From positions 1-17,766 of the forward strand of contig WQXW01000009.1 in assembly GCA_009781575.1 (NCBI GenBank): DNA of 17,766 nucleotides, given 5' to 3'. The notes below the pieces were generated by a model that did no database searches, had not been told where the DNA came from, and saw only the letters and a program-made list of their open reading frames with translations. Positions within the stretch are counted from its first letter, which is position 1, and each line of letters opens with the position of its first letter. The position numbers and the translations under genes were made by a program. Positions 6,190 to 13,340 of this stretch are shown here, piece by piece. The DNA is from Solirubrobacterales bacterium. Lineage in GTDB: Bacteria; Actinomycetota; Thermoleophilia; Solirubrobacterales; Solirubrobacteraceae.

Positions 6190-7862
6190 GCCCCCGCGCC
6201 CCCGCGCACCGCGGGCAGCGCAGCGATCACGTCCGAGGCGATCACGCCCTCCGCGGACCCCACCGCGCGCGCCGCCGCGCGTCCCGCCTGCAGGTGCAAC
6301 CACACGCCCGCCGCCGCCGCCTCCAGCGGCTCGAGCCCCTGCGCCAGCAGCGCCGCGATCACGCCGCTCAGCACGTCGCCGGTGCCCGCCGTGGCCAGCG
6401 CCGGGCTGCCCCCCGGGCTGACCGCCACCCGGCCGTCGGGGTGCGCGATCAACGTGTCATCGCCCTTGAGCACCACCACCGCCCGCGCGCGCTCCGCCGC
6501 GCGCCGCGCGTGCTCCAGCCGCGCGCGCTCCACCTCCTCGCTGGAGGTCTCCAGCAGCCTCGCGAGCTCACCGGCGTGCGGCGTGAGCACGGTGGGCGCG
6601 GGCCGCGACGCCAGCTCCTCGAGGTGGCCGGCGTGCGCGTTCAGGGCGTCCGCATCGAGCACCATAGCCACCGGCGCCCTCGCGGCCACGCCGCGCGCGA
6701 ACCCGGTTTGAGCGGCACCCCGGCCCAGCCCGGGACCCAGCGCGATCGCGCCCCCGCGCCCGGCCCCGGCCCCGGCCCCGGCCCCGGCCGCCTCGATCAC
6801 CGCCTCGATCGACGCGGGCCCGAGCGCGCCCTGCTCGTCCTCCAGCCCCCTGGTCATGAGCTCCGGCGTGCCGGCACCCGCGAGGATCGCCTGCACCGAG
6901 CGCGGCACGCAGGCGGTCACGTACCCCCCGCCCGCGCGCATCGCGCCGAGCGCGCTCATGCGCGGCGCGCCGGTGAGCCCCCACGAGCCGCCCACCACCA
7001 GCACGTGGCCGCTGGAGAACTTGGTCGAGTGCGGCCCGCGGCGCGGCAGGAGCTCCAGCACGGAGGCCCGGATCAGTCCCACCGAGGCCTGTGCGGGAGC
7101 GCCCCGGGGGATGCCGATGTCCACGCGCTCCACCTCTCCGCAGCGCGCCTTGCCGGGATGGATCCACAGCCCCGGCTTGGCCGCGTGGAGCGTGACCGTG
7201 TGGCTCGCCTCGACCGCCACGCCGGGCACCGCCCCGCTCGAGGCGTCCACTCCGCTCGGCACGTCCACGGCGACCACCGGCGCCGACGAGGCATTGACAG
7301 CGCCGATCGCCTCCGCCACCGCGCCCCGCGGCGCGCCCCGCGAGCCGGTGCCCAGCAGCGCATCGACCACCGCAGCCGCCTCGCTCAGCACACGCGCGGC
7401 GCTCCGCGCGCCCTCGCCCTCGCCCGCCCCCGCGCCCGCGCCCGCCCCCTCGCCCTCGCCCGCCCCCGCGCCCTCGCCCACGGCCGCCCCCGCGCCCGCG
7501 CCAGCGCCCGCGCCCCACACGCCGGGCATGAGCGGGGCCTCCCCGGGTAGGCGCGCGAGGTTCTCGGCGGCATCGCCGGTCAGCTGATCGAGGAGCGCCA
7601 CGCTCAGCACGGTCACGCCGCGGCCGGCCTGTCGCAGCAGGCGCGCGGCCACCAGCCCGTCGCCGCCGTTGTTGCCCTTGCCGCAGACCACCGCCACGGG
7701 GCCGTCGGGCGCCAGGCGCTCCACCGCGCGCGCCACCGCGGTGCCGGCGCGCTCCATGAGCTCGAGCGACAGCACCCCGCGCTCCTCGATCGCCCAGCGG
7801 TCGATGGCGCGCATCTGCCGCGCGTCGGGCAGCGGCTCACACCAGTCGGGGATCGCGCTCAT
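6186..7862 (-). CDS. nnr: Bifunctional NAD(P)H-hydrate epimerase / ADP-dependent NAD(P)H-hydrate dehydratase
   Basis: A 558-residue metabolite-repair enzyme that epimerises and dehydrates damaged NADHX/NADPHX back to NAD(P)H. The N-terminal YjeF/NnrE domain has GKGNNGGDG (61-69), DALLGTGSRG (167-176) and VDVPSGVD (199-206). The C-terminal ribokinase-like NnrD domain has GGSWGLTGAPRMSA (291-304), ALGPGLGRG, VLDADALN (401-408), LTPHAGELARL (426-436), VVLKGDD and the catalytic-loop TAGTGDVLSG (491-500). Two low-complexity inserts are odd: a Gly-Ala-Glu run at 117-153 inside NnrE, just before the DALLGTG strand, and a shorter GAGAGAGAG run near 360-369. Start ATG 7862 precedes the conserved region; the Shine-Dalgarno is poor. 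This is the first gene of the nnr-alr-cca-HIT run. Confidence 0.95.
   Translation of the reverse strand: MSAIPDWCEPLPDARQMRAIDRWAIEERGVLSLELMERAGTAVARAVERLAPDGPVAVVCGKGNNGGDGLVAARLLRQAGRGVTVLSVALLDQLTGDAAENLARLPGEAPLMPGVWGAGAGAGAGAAVGEGAGAGEGEGAGAGAGAGEGEGARSAARVLSEAAAVVDALLGTGSRGAPRGAVAEAIGAVNASSAPVVAVDVPSGVDASSGAVPGVAVEASHTVTLHAAKPGLWIHPGKARCGEVERVDIGIPRGAPAQASVGLIRASVLELLPRRGPHSTKFSSGHVLVVGGSWGLTGAPRMSALGAMRAGGGYVTACVPRSVQAILAGAGTPELMTRGLEDEQGALGPASIEAVIEAAGAGAGAGAGRGGAIALGPGLGRGAAQTGFARGVAARAPVAMVLDADALNAHAGHLEELASRPAPTVLTPHAGELARLLETSSEEVERARLEHARRAAERARAVVVLKGDDTLIAHPDGRVAVSPGGSPALATAGTGDVLSGVIAALLAQGLEPLEAAAAGVWLHLQAGRAAARAVGSAEGVIASDVIAALPAVRGGAGA
6760..6789. repeat. CCGGCC hexanucleotide repeat, five units, within nnr
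   Basis: Five perfect CCGGCC units in tandem, encoding Gly-Ala dipeptides near residue 360 of Nnr. Hexamer units keep the frame, so slippage would change only the loop length between strands of the dehydratase domain. Confidence 0.85.
7405..7513 (-). repeat. GC-rich low-complexity tract encoding a Gly-Ala-Glu insert in Nnr
   Basis: An irregular tandem array of GCGCCC, GCCCTC and GCCCCC hexamers gives about 36 residues made almost only of Gly, Ala and Glu in the epimerase domain. The frame is intact throughout. It resembles the arrays in the glycosyltransferase and elsewhere in nnr. Confidence 0.7.
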
Positions 7863-7976
7863 GCGTTGCCGATGCCCCAGCCGGCACATGCCGGTGAGCC
7901 CGTGACCAGCGCCGCGGCTGGCCGCGGAGGATGTCGGCTCGCCGCGCGGCGAGAAGGGGGTGGGGTTTGATTGTGC

Positions 7977-8139
7977 GCATTTTGCGGGAATCTGGCGCGC
8001 GCGGCCTCGAACACACCTGTCGGAGGCGCCGTTGGGGGATTCAAAAAGAGGATTGGTTCCGCGCGGAACCAATCCTCAAAACAAAACACGAAACGGACGC
8101 TGCTCGACCGGTATCTCGCATTTTGCGGGAATCTGGCGC
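7977..8139 (+). repeat. Dispersed palindromic intergenic repeat, copy 2, with flanking 22-bp direct repeats
   Basis: The core at 8005-8111 matches the other copies closely. Its palindrome at 8048-8077 is perfect over 30 bp, centred on GGTTCCGCGCGGAACC. A 22-bp sequence starting GCATTTTGCGGG occurs identically at 7977-7998 and 8118-8139, each six bases from the core. Because nearly the same 22-mer also brackets copy 3, it belongs to the element or to a host repeat and is not a chance target duplication. Confidence 0.92.
8043..8077 (-). terminator. Possible rho-independent terminator of glmS (palindrome of repeat copy 2)
   Basis: Read on the minus strand, the perfect 30-bp palindrome is followed directly by TTTTT (plus-strand AAAAA at 8043-8047). 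It lies 136 bp past the glmS stop in the correct direction. The fit of stem plus U-run is good. However, the other copies show the same T-run only in orientations unrelated to an upstream gene, or lack it, so terminator function may be incidental to a mobile repeat. Confidence 0.45.
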
Positions 8140-8212
8140 CCCTTTGCTGTGAGTGGCAACAAATACTCCAACCCACGCTCGCAGACCTCGCAGCGCTCGC
8201 CGCGCGCCCCGG

Positions 8213-10105
8213 CTACTCGACCGTGACCGTCTTGGCGAGGTTGCGCGGCTGATCGACGTTCAGCTCGCGGCGGCGCGCGATCTCGTAGGCCAACAGCTGC
8301 AGCGGCACCACCGCCAGCAGCGGCTGGAGCATCCAGTCGAGCGCCGGCACCTCGATCGCGATCTCCGCGTGGCTGTGCAACGCGTCGTTGCCGGCGCTGA
8401 CCACCGCGATCACGTGCGCGCCGCGCGCGCGCACCTCCTGCATGTTGGACACGATCTTCTCCAGCACCGGCGAGTCGGTGGCCACGCACACCACCGGCGT
8501 CGACTCGTCCAGCAGCGCGATCGGCCCGTGCTTCATCTCGCCCGCCGCGTAGGCGTCGGTGGCGATGTAGGAGATCTCCTTGAGCTTCAACGCTCCCTCC
8601 AGCGCCACCGGGAGGCCGACGTGGCGGCCCAGGTAGAGGAAGAAGCTCTCCCTCCAGTGGCGCTCCGCCACCTCCGCCACCCGCTCCCCCACGCTGTCGA
8701 GCAGCTCGCTGATGTGGTGGGGAGCGGCCTCGAGCTGGGTGGAGAGCTCGGCGATCCGCTCACTCTCGAGCGTGCCCCGCAGCTCCGCCAGGCGCAGCCC
8801 CAGCAGGAACATCACCGCCACCTGGCACACGAACGTCTTGGTCGCGGCCACCCCGATCTCGGGCCCCGCGCGCGTGAACAGCACGTGGTCCGCGTCGCGC
8901 GTGGCCTGCGAGCCGACCACGTTGGTCACCGCCAGCACGCGCGCGCCGCGCTCCCGCGCCAGGCGCATCGCGGCGAGCGTGTCGGCGGTCTCGCCCGACT
9001 GAGACACGCCGATCACCAGGTCGCCGGGCCCGATGACCGGATTGCGGTAGCGATACTCGGAGGCGATGTCCATCTCGACCGGCACGCGCGCCCACTCCTC
9101 GATCGCGTAGCGACCCACCAGGCCGGCGTGGTATGAGGTGCCGCACGCCACGATCACGATGCGCCGCGTGGCGCGCAACTGCTCATCCAGAGCCCCATCG
9201 CGCTCGCCGAGCTCGACCCCCCCGGTGCCCCGCGCGATGCGCCCGGTCAGGGTCTCCGCCACCGCGTCGGCCTGTTCGTGGATCTCCTTGAGCATGAATG
9301 TCTCAAAGCCGCCCTTCTCGGCGGTGTCCTGGTCCCAGTCCACCTCTTCCACCGCGCGCTCGATCCGCTCGCCGGTGGCGCTCGTGATCTCCACGCCATC
9401 CGGGCGCAACACCGCGATCTCGCCGTGGTCCAGGTACTGCACGCGCCGTGTGGCCCCCAGGAACGCGGGCACCGCGGAGGCGATGAACTGCTCCCCCGCG
9501 CCCCGGCCCACGATCAGCGGGCACTCGCGGCGCGCGCCCACCAGCACCTCCGGCTCGTCCAGTGCCATCGCCACGAACGCGTAGTGACCCCGCAGCTCGC
9601 CACACGCGCCCCGCACCGCGTCGGCGAGATCGCCCGCATACTGCGCGGCGATCAGGTGCGCGATCACCTCGGCGTCGGTCTCGGAGGTGAATGCACACCC
9701 GCGCGCCGCCAGGCCCTCCCGCAGGGGCAGGTAGTTCTCGACGATGCCGTTCACCACCACGTGCACCCGGTCGGCGGTGTCGAAGTGAGGATGCGCGTTG
9801 GCCTCGCTCACGCGCCCGTGGGTGGCCCAGCGCGTGTGCGCGATGCCGGTGCACGCCGGGCGGGAGGCCACCGCCACGGAGGAGCCGCCGGCGCCGCTGG
9901 GGCCGTTCGCGGCGCGGGCGCCGTTGGCGCTCAGCTTGGCCTCGAGCGCGTCGAGATTGCCCACCGCGCGCACCGCCTCGATGCGGTCGTCGGCGATCAG
10001 GGAGATGCCGGCGGAGTCGTAGCCGCGGTACTCGAGCTTGCGCAGGCCGCCGAGCAGCAGCTCGCGGGCGGGCCGCTTACCGACGTAGCCGACGATGCCG
10101 CACAT
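8213..10105 (-). CDS. glmS: Glutamine-fructose-6-phosphate aminotransferase (isomerizing)
   Basis: A 630-residue enzyme that makes glucosamine-6-phosphate from fructose-6-phosphate and glutamine, the first committed step to UDP-GlcNAc. It starts MCGIVGYVG, where Cys2 is the N-terminal nucleophile after Met removal. The glutaminase half has KLEYRGYDSAG, HTRWATHG and VVNGIVENY. The isomerase half has two SIS domains with VACGTSYHAG, GVSQSGETADT, EGALKLKEISY, MKHGPIALLDE and the C-terminal NLAKTVTVE. It is slightly longer than the approximately 609-residue enterobacterial enzyme, partly through a Gly/Ala/Ser-rich insert near residues 60-84. No glmS ribozyme-like leader is possible: only 21 bp separate it from glmM, so it is made from the same transcript. 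No clear Shine-Dalgarno. Confidence 0.97.
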   Translation of the reverse strand: MCGIVGYVGKRPARELLLGGLRKLEYRGYDSAGISLIADDRIEAVRAVGNLDALEAKLSANGARAANGPSGAGGSSVAVASRPACTGIAHTRWATHGRVSEANAHPHFDTADRVHVVVNGIVENYLPLREGLAARGCAFTSETDAEVIAHLIAAQYAGDLADAVRGACGELRGHYAFVAMALDEPEVLVGARRECPLIVGRGAGEQFIASAVPAFLGATRRVQYLDHGEIAVLRPDGVEITSATGERIERAVEEVDWDQDTAEKGGFETFMLKEIHEQADAVAETLTGRIARGTGGVELGERDGALDEQLRATRRIVIVACGTSYHAGLVGRYAIEEWARVPVEMDIASEYRYRNPVIGPGDLVIGVSQSGETADTLAAMRLARERGARVLAVTNVVGSQATRDADHVLFTRAGPEIGVAATKTFVCQVAVMFLLGLRLAELRGTLESERIAELSTQLEAAPHHISELLDSVGERVAEVAERHWRESFFLYLGRHVGLPVALEGALKLKEISYIATDAYAAGEMKHGPIALLDESTPVVCVATDSPVLEKIVSNMQEVRARGAHVIAVVSAGNDALHSHAEIAIEVPALDWMLQPLLAVVPLQLLAYEIARRRELNVDQPRNLAKTVTVE

Positions 10106-10126
10106 CGCGACGACGATACAACGTGT

Positions 10127-11479
10127 TCACCCCAGCTGACGCTCGACGAGCGCGGCGAGATCGTGGCAGATGCTCTCCGCCTCGGCCTCTCCCGGAGCCT
10201 CGACCATCACGCGCACCAGCGGCTCGGTGCCGCTGGCGCGCACCAGCACCCGCCCCCGCCCGGCGAGCGCCTCGTGCGCCGCGCGCACCGCCGTGGCGAC
10301 GCCGTCGGCCCGCGCCAGCGCCTCGCGGTCGCGCACCGAGACGTTCACAAGGCGCTGGGGGAGCTTCTCCATCGCGGCGCGCTCTGAGAGATCGGCGCCG
10401 GCCAGCGCCTCCAGTGCCAGCAGCGCGCTCGCGATACCGTCGCCGGACACGTTGAAGCCCATGTCGATGATGTGGCCCGACTGCTCGCCGCCCAGCACCC
10501 AGCCCCGCGCGCGCAGCTGCTCGAGCACGCAGCGATCGCCCACGTCGGTCACCACCACCTCGATGCCGGCCGCGCGCATCGCGGTGTGGAAGCCGTAGTT
10601 GGTCATCACCGTGACCACCACCCCGTCGCCCGACAACCTCCCCTCGCGCCGCAGGTGCAACGCGATCAGCGCCATCAGCTCATCGCCGTCCGCCACCATG
10701 CCCTCCCGGTCGACCGCCAGCACGCGATCGCCGTCGCCGTCGAACGCGAATCCCACCGCGTGGCCGCCCTCGCGCACCAGCGCCGCCAGCGTCTGGATGT
10801 GCGTGGAGCCACAACGCTCGTTGATGTTGCGCCCGTCGGGCCGGTCGCCGATCACGGTCACGCTCGCGCCGAGCCGCCTGAAGATCTCGCCGGCCACCTG
10901 CGAGGTGGCGCCGTTGGCGCAGTCGAGCGCCACGCGCAGCCCGCCCAGCTCGAGCCCGCCAAAGCGCGTGTGCAGCTCGCGCACGTAGTCCTCGCGCGCG
11001 CCGCGCAGCTCGCGCACCCGCCCGATTGGGCCTGTCTGGTCGATTGGGCCCGCGAGGGGCGCGCGCCCGCGCTGCTCACCACCACCGAGCACCTGCGCCT
11101 CGATGCGGTCCTGCGCGGGGTCGGACAGCTTGAACCCGTCGGGCCCGAAGAACTTGATGCCGTTGTCCGCGTAGGGGTTGTGCGAGGCGGAGATCACCAC
11201 GCCCAGATCGAGGCTGTGGCGGCCGACGAGCAGCGGCGCGGCGGGGGTGGGCAGCACGCCGGCCAGCAGCGCGTCGCCGCCCGCCGCGCTTACGCCGGCC
11301 GCGAGCGCCGCCTGGAGCATCTCGCCCGACTCGCGCGTGTCCCGCAGGATCAACACCTGTGGGCGCGCCGCCGCGCTCTGCGAGGTCGCCGCCCGTCCGA
11401 GCGCCAGCGCGAGCTCCGCCGAGAGGAAACCGCCCGCCACTCCCCTTACGCCATCGGTACCGAACAGCCCCCCGGCCAC
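10127..11479 (-). CDS. glmM: Phosphoglucosamine mutase
   Basis: A 450-residue enzyme converting glucosamine-6-phosphate to glucosamine-1-phosphate, the step after GlmS. The N-terminal LFGTDGVRG is the family signature. The phosphorylated active-site serine is Ser98 in VVISASHNP. The magnesium loop is FDGDGDR (246-252). The sugar-binding loop is GGEQSGHII and the phosphate-binding loop is VRASGTEPLVRVMVE near the C-terminus. The start is GTG at 11479. A GAGGAG Shine-Dalgarno overlaps the TGA stop of rpsI, but the spacing of 2 nt to the GTG is short, so translation probably relies on coupling. A small insert with two GATTGGGCC direct repeats (GPIDQTGPIG, residues 144-153) looks benign. Confidence 0.97.
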   Translation of the reverse strand: MAGGLFGTDGVRGVAGGFLSAELALALGRAATSQSAAARPQVLILRDTRESGEMLQAALAAGVSAAGGDALLAGVLPTPAAPLLVGRHSLDLGVVISASHNPYADNGIKFFGPDGFKLSDPAQDRIEAQVLGGGEQRGRAPLAGPIDQTGPIGRVRELRGAREDYVRELHTRFGGLELGGLRVALDCANGATSQVAGEIFRRLGASVTVIGDRPDGRNINERCGSTHIQTLAALVREGGHAVGFAFDGDGDRVLAVDREGMVADGDELMALIALHLRREGRLSGDGVVVTVMTNYGFHTAMRAAGIEVVVTDVGDRCVLEQLRARGWVLGGEQSGHIIDMGFNVSGDGIASALLALEALAGADLSERAAMEKLPQRLVNVSVRDREALARADGVATAVRAAHEALAGRGRVLVRASGTEPLVRVMVEAPGEAEAESICHDLAALVERQLG

Positions 11480-11486
11480 GGACTCC

Positions 11487-12413
11487 TCAGCGCTTGGAGA
11501 ACTGTGGGCGCTTGCGCGCCTTCTTCAGGCCCGCCTTCTTGCGCTCCTTCGCGCGCGAGTCGCGCGTGAGGAACCCCCGGCGCTTGAGCTCGCCCCGCAG
11601 GTGGGGATCGGCCTCGAGCAGCGCCCTCGACACGCCGTGGCGCAGCGCGCCCGCCTGCGCCGACACACCGCCGCCGTGGATCAGCGCCACCACATCCATG
11701 CGCTCCTGGTAGCCCACGGTCTCCAACGGCTGGCGGATGTTGCGCTGAAGCGTCTCGCGCGGGAAGTAGGCATCAAGCTCGCGCCCGTTGACCAGGTAGC
11801 TGCCGCCGCCCGGCCTGAGCGTGACCCGCGCGATCGCGGTCTTGCGCTTGCCGGTCGCGTGGTAGCGCGCGTGGGCGGCGAGATCGATGGTCGCGCTGGC
11901 GATCGGCTCCGCCAGCTCGCCCGGCTCCTCCACCGCCTCCGCGGTCGACTCCTCCTCTATCGGCTCCTCCCCGTACTCGACCGCGTAGGGATCCGCGGTC
12001 TCCTCTCGACCGAGGGGATCGGCGCCCTCCGGCACGATGTCCACCTCGAGATGCTCCCCCGGCACCGCCGGCTTGACACGCGGCTTGGGCTCCTCCTCCT
12101 CATCCTCCTCGTCCTCATCGGCAGGCTCCTGGGCCGCGGCCGGCTCCTCCTCCCGGGAGGGCGGACCCTCGGCGGGTTGCTCCCCAGGGGAGGGCCCACC
12201 CTCGGCGGAAGACTCCTCCGCGGCGGACGGCCGCTCCCCGGCGGAAGACTCCTCCGCGGCGGGCGGCCGCTCCTCGGCAGAAGGCTCCTCCGCGGCGGAC
12301 GGCCGCTCCTCGGCGGAAGGCTCCTCCGTGGCGGGCGGCCGCTCCCCAGCGGAGGGCTCCTCCGTGGGGAGCTGCTCCTCGGGAGGCTGCACGCCGGGGC
12401 CGTCGTCGGACAT
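11487..12413 (-). CDS. rpsI: 30S ribosomal protein S9 (uS9) with a long acidic N-terminal extension
   Basis: The last 127 residues are an ordinary uS9 core: [68 protein letters not shown], ending KRPQFSKR, the tail that reaches the ribosomal P site. In front lie 181 residues with no ribosomal homology that I recognise: five 12-residue repeats of the [12 protein letters not shown] type (18-77), a run of Asp/Glu (99-108), then a mixed acidic segment. Actinobacterial uS9 often has a short acidic extension (tens of residues in Streptomyces), but this is far longer and gives 308 residues in all. The ATG at 12413 lies 2 bp after the rplM stop, which supports it; GGAG is 14 nt upstream. A later internal start cannot be excluded. 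Confidence 0.93.
   Translation of the reverse strand: MSDDGPGVQPPEEQLPTEEPSAGERPPATEEPSAEERPSAAEEPSAEERPPAAEESSAGERPSAAEESSAEGGPSPGEQPAEGPPSREEEPAAAQEPADEDEEDEEEEPKPRVKPAVPGEHLEVDIVPEGADPLGREETADPYAVEYGEEPIEEESTAEAVEEPGELAEPIASATIDLAAHARYHATGKRKTAIARVTLRPGGGSYLVNGRELDAYFPRETLQRNIRQPLETVGYQERMDVVALIHGGGVSAQAGALRHGVSRALLEADPHLRGELKRRGFLTRDSRAKERKKAGLKKARKRPQFSKR
12183..12369 (-). repeat. 36-bp tandem repeat in the rpsI extension
   Basis: Four 36-bp units begin at 12205, 12241, 12277 and 12313, and a partial unit begins at 12349; a diverged unit precedes them. Each starts GCGGAAG(A/G)CTCCTCCG on the plus strand and encodes 12 acidic, Pro/Ser-rich residues on the minus strand. Units are multiples of 3 and remain in frame. 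Confidence 0.88.
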
Positions 12414-12415
12414 CG

Positions 12416-12850
12416 TCACGCGTCTATCTCCATGGGCTTGGGCTGTTGGGCGGCGTGGGGGTGCGCGGGCCCGGCGTACACCTTGAGCTTGGTCAGCTGC
12501 TTGCGGGACAGGCGGTTGCGGGGCATCATGCCCTTCACCGCCAGCCGGATGACCTCCTCGGGGCGGCGTTCGATCATCTGCTCGAAGGTGCGCGAGCGCA
12601 GACCGCCGGGATAGCCGGAGTGGCGGTAGTAGCGCTTCTCGGCGCGCTTGTTGCCGGTCACCGCGACCTTCTCCGCGTTGATCACAACGACAAAATCGCC
12701 GGTGTCGATGTGGGGTGTGTAGGCAGGCTTGCGCTTGCCGCGGAGCAGCTCGGCGATCTGGGTGGCCAGCCGGCCGAGCGTCTTGCCGTTGGCGTCGAGC
12801 ACAAACCAGTTGCGCTCGCGGTCGGACGGTGTTGCGACGTAGGTCTTCAT
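12416..12850 (-). CDS. rplM: 50S ribosomal protein L13 (uL13)
   Basis: A 144-residue uL13, an early-assembly protein of the large subunit. Family blocks are [73 protein letters not shown] and [19 protein letters not shown], then [16 protein letters not shown] prefer ATG 12850 (MKTY) because this is the usual N-terminus; an in-frame TTG six bases upstream would add two residues. There is no evident Shine-Dalgarno. The stop TGA lies 2 bp before the rpsI ATG. It is the first gene of rplM-rpsI-glmM-glmS and has a terminator-like hairpin in its leader. Confidence 0.97.
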   Translation of the reverse strand: MKTYVATPSDRERNWFVLDANGKTLGRLATQIAELLRGKRKPAYTPHIDTGDFVVVINAEKVAVTGNKRAEKRYYRHSGYPGGLRSRTFEQMIERRPEEVIRLAVKGMMPRNRLSRKQLTKLKVYAGPAHPHAAQQPKPMEIDA

Positions 12851-12859
12851 CGTCAAGTG

Positions 12860-12897
12860 AAAAAGGCCACGCGCAAAGGGCAGCGCGCGGCGAGGCC
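12860..12897 (-). promoter_or_regulatory. Terminator-like hairpin in the rplM leader
   Basis: On the minus strand GGCC (12897-12894), a TCGCC bulge, GCGCGC (12888-12883), an 8-nt loop, GCGCGT and GGCC (to 12865) form a stem followed at once by TTTTT (12864-12860), ending 9 bp before the rplM ATG. The shape is that of an intrinsic terminator placed as an attenuator. A minus-strand TATCAT at 12907-12902 just upstream could be a -10 element, though no good -35 is visible. Confidence 0.4.
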
Positions 12898-12987
12898 ACG
12901 CATGATAGGCGAAGTCAGCCGATCCGCGGCGCCATCAACTTTGGCGAGGAAGCCGCCCGGCGCTCCACCTCTCTCGCAATGAAATGC

Positions 12988-13180
12988 GCATTTTGCGGGA
13001 ATCCAGCGCGCAGCCTCGAACACACCTGTCGGAGGCGCCGTTGGGGGATTTGTTTTGAGGATTCGTTCCGCGCGGAACCAATCCAAAAAACAAAACACGC
13101 AACGGCCGCTGCTCGCCCGGCACCGCCGGCACCGCCGGCACCGCCTGAGCGGGCGCCCACGCATTTTGCGGAATCTGCGC
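12988..13180 (+). repeat. Dispersed palindromic intergenic repeat, copy 3, with flanking direct repeats
   Basis: The core at 13014-13121 has the palindrome at 13059-13084 around GTTCCGCGCGGAAC. The direct repeat GCATTTTGCGGG begins at 12988 (22 bp) and recurs, slightly shortened as GCATTTTGCGG, at 13161-13180. Outer arms GGCGCCGTTG (13034-13043) and CAACGGCCGC (13100-13109) pair best in this copy. A GGCACCGCC triplet repeat (13119-13145) separates the core from the distal direct repeat. Confidence 0.92.
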
Positions 13181-13234
13181 GAAAACACCTTCAGCAAGCG
13201 GAATCGTCCCCCTCCCCTGCGAACCGCATCCCGC

Positions 13235-13340
13235 CTCTGGCGAGCGGCTGGGCGTGCCTGGCAAGGACGCAGGGAGCGAAGTGTGCTCCGCACACGAGCG
13301 GCCGAGGACGCCGCCACGCGCGTCCAGCCGCTCGCCAGAG
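13235..13340. repeat. 106-bp inverted repeat next to the guaA stop
   Basis: Perfect 17-bp arms CTCTGGCGAGCGGCTGG (13235-13251) and its complement (13324-13340) can be extended by five more pairs, including two G-T wobbles, to 13256/13319. The enclosed 62 bp contains its own hairpin, GTGTGC-TCC-GCACAC (13281-13295). The distal arm touches the guaA stop codon, so any guaA transcript would carry this structure at its 3' end. There is no U-run, so it is not a standard intrinsic terminator. Confidence 0.75.

Larger units (their letters stand above)
7863..8212. other. Intergenic region between glmS and nnr
   Basis: This 350-bp gap separates the rplM-rpsI-glmM-glmS unit from the nnr-alr-cca-HIT unit, all on the minus strand. 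It contains the complete direct-repeat-bracketed copy 2 at 7977-8139, whose palindrome can act as a terminator for glmS. About 110 bp at 7863-7976 should carry the nnr promoter, but I see no clear -35/-10 pair. Nothing else is recognisable. Confidence 0.6.
12851..13340. other. Intergenic region between guaA and rplM
   Basis: This 490-bp gap contains, from the rplM side, the leader hairpin (12860-12897), a possible TATCAT -10 (12902-12907), repeat copy 3 with direct repeats (12988-13180), a short featureless stretch, and a 106-bp inverted repeat abutting the guaA stop (13235-13340). The short open frames running through it give different products in several frames and are not convincing genes. 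Confidence 0.6.

Noticed and set aside
8048..8077. Resemblance of TGGTTCCGCG in the palindrome to the T-box TGGNACCGCG motif
   Set aside because: The A of the invariant ACC is missing, the copies are not tied to amino-acid genes, and no specifier-loop region is visible, including at the copy upstream of the leuS-like gene.
7859..8176. Open frames through the repeat copies giving similar peptides (DWFRAE, NPPTAPPTGVFEA and, on the other strand, EDWFRAEP)
   Set aside because: Several frames on both strands stay open because stops are rare in this DNA and the palindrome reads the same on both strands. Differences between copies mostly change residues, and the frames have no consistent start or ribosome site, so similarity reflects nucleotide conservation rather than a protein.
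10106..10126. A glmS ribozyme or other riboswitch upstream of glmS
   Set aside because: Only 21 bp separate glmM and glmS, far too little for the ribozyme, which is moreover a feature of Bacillota.
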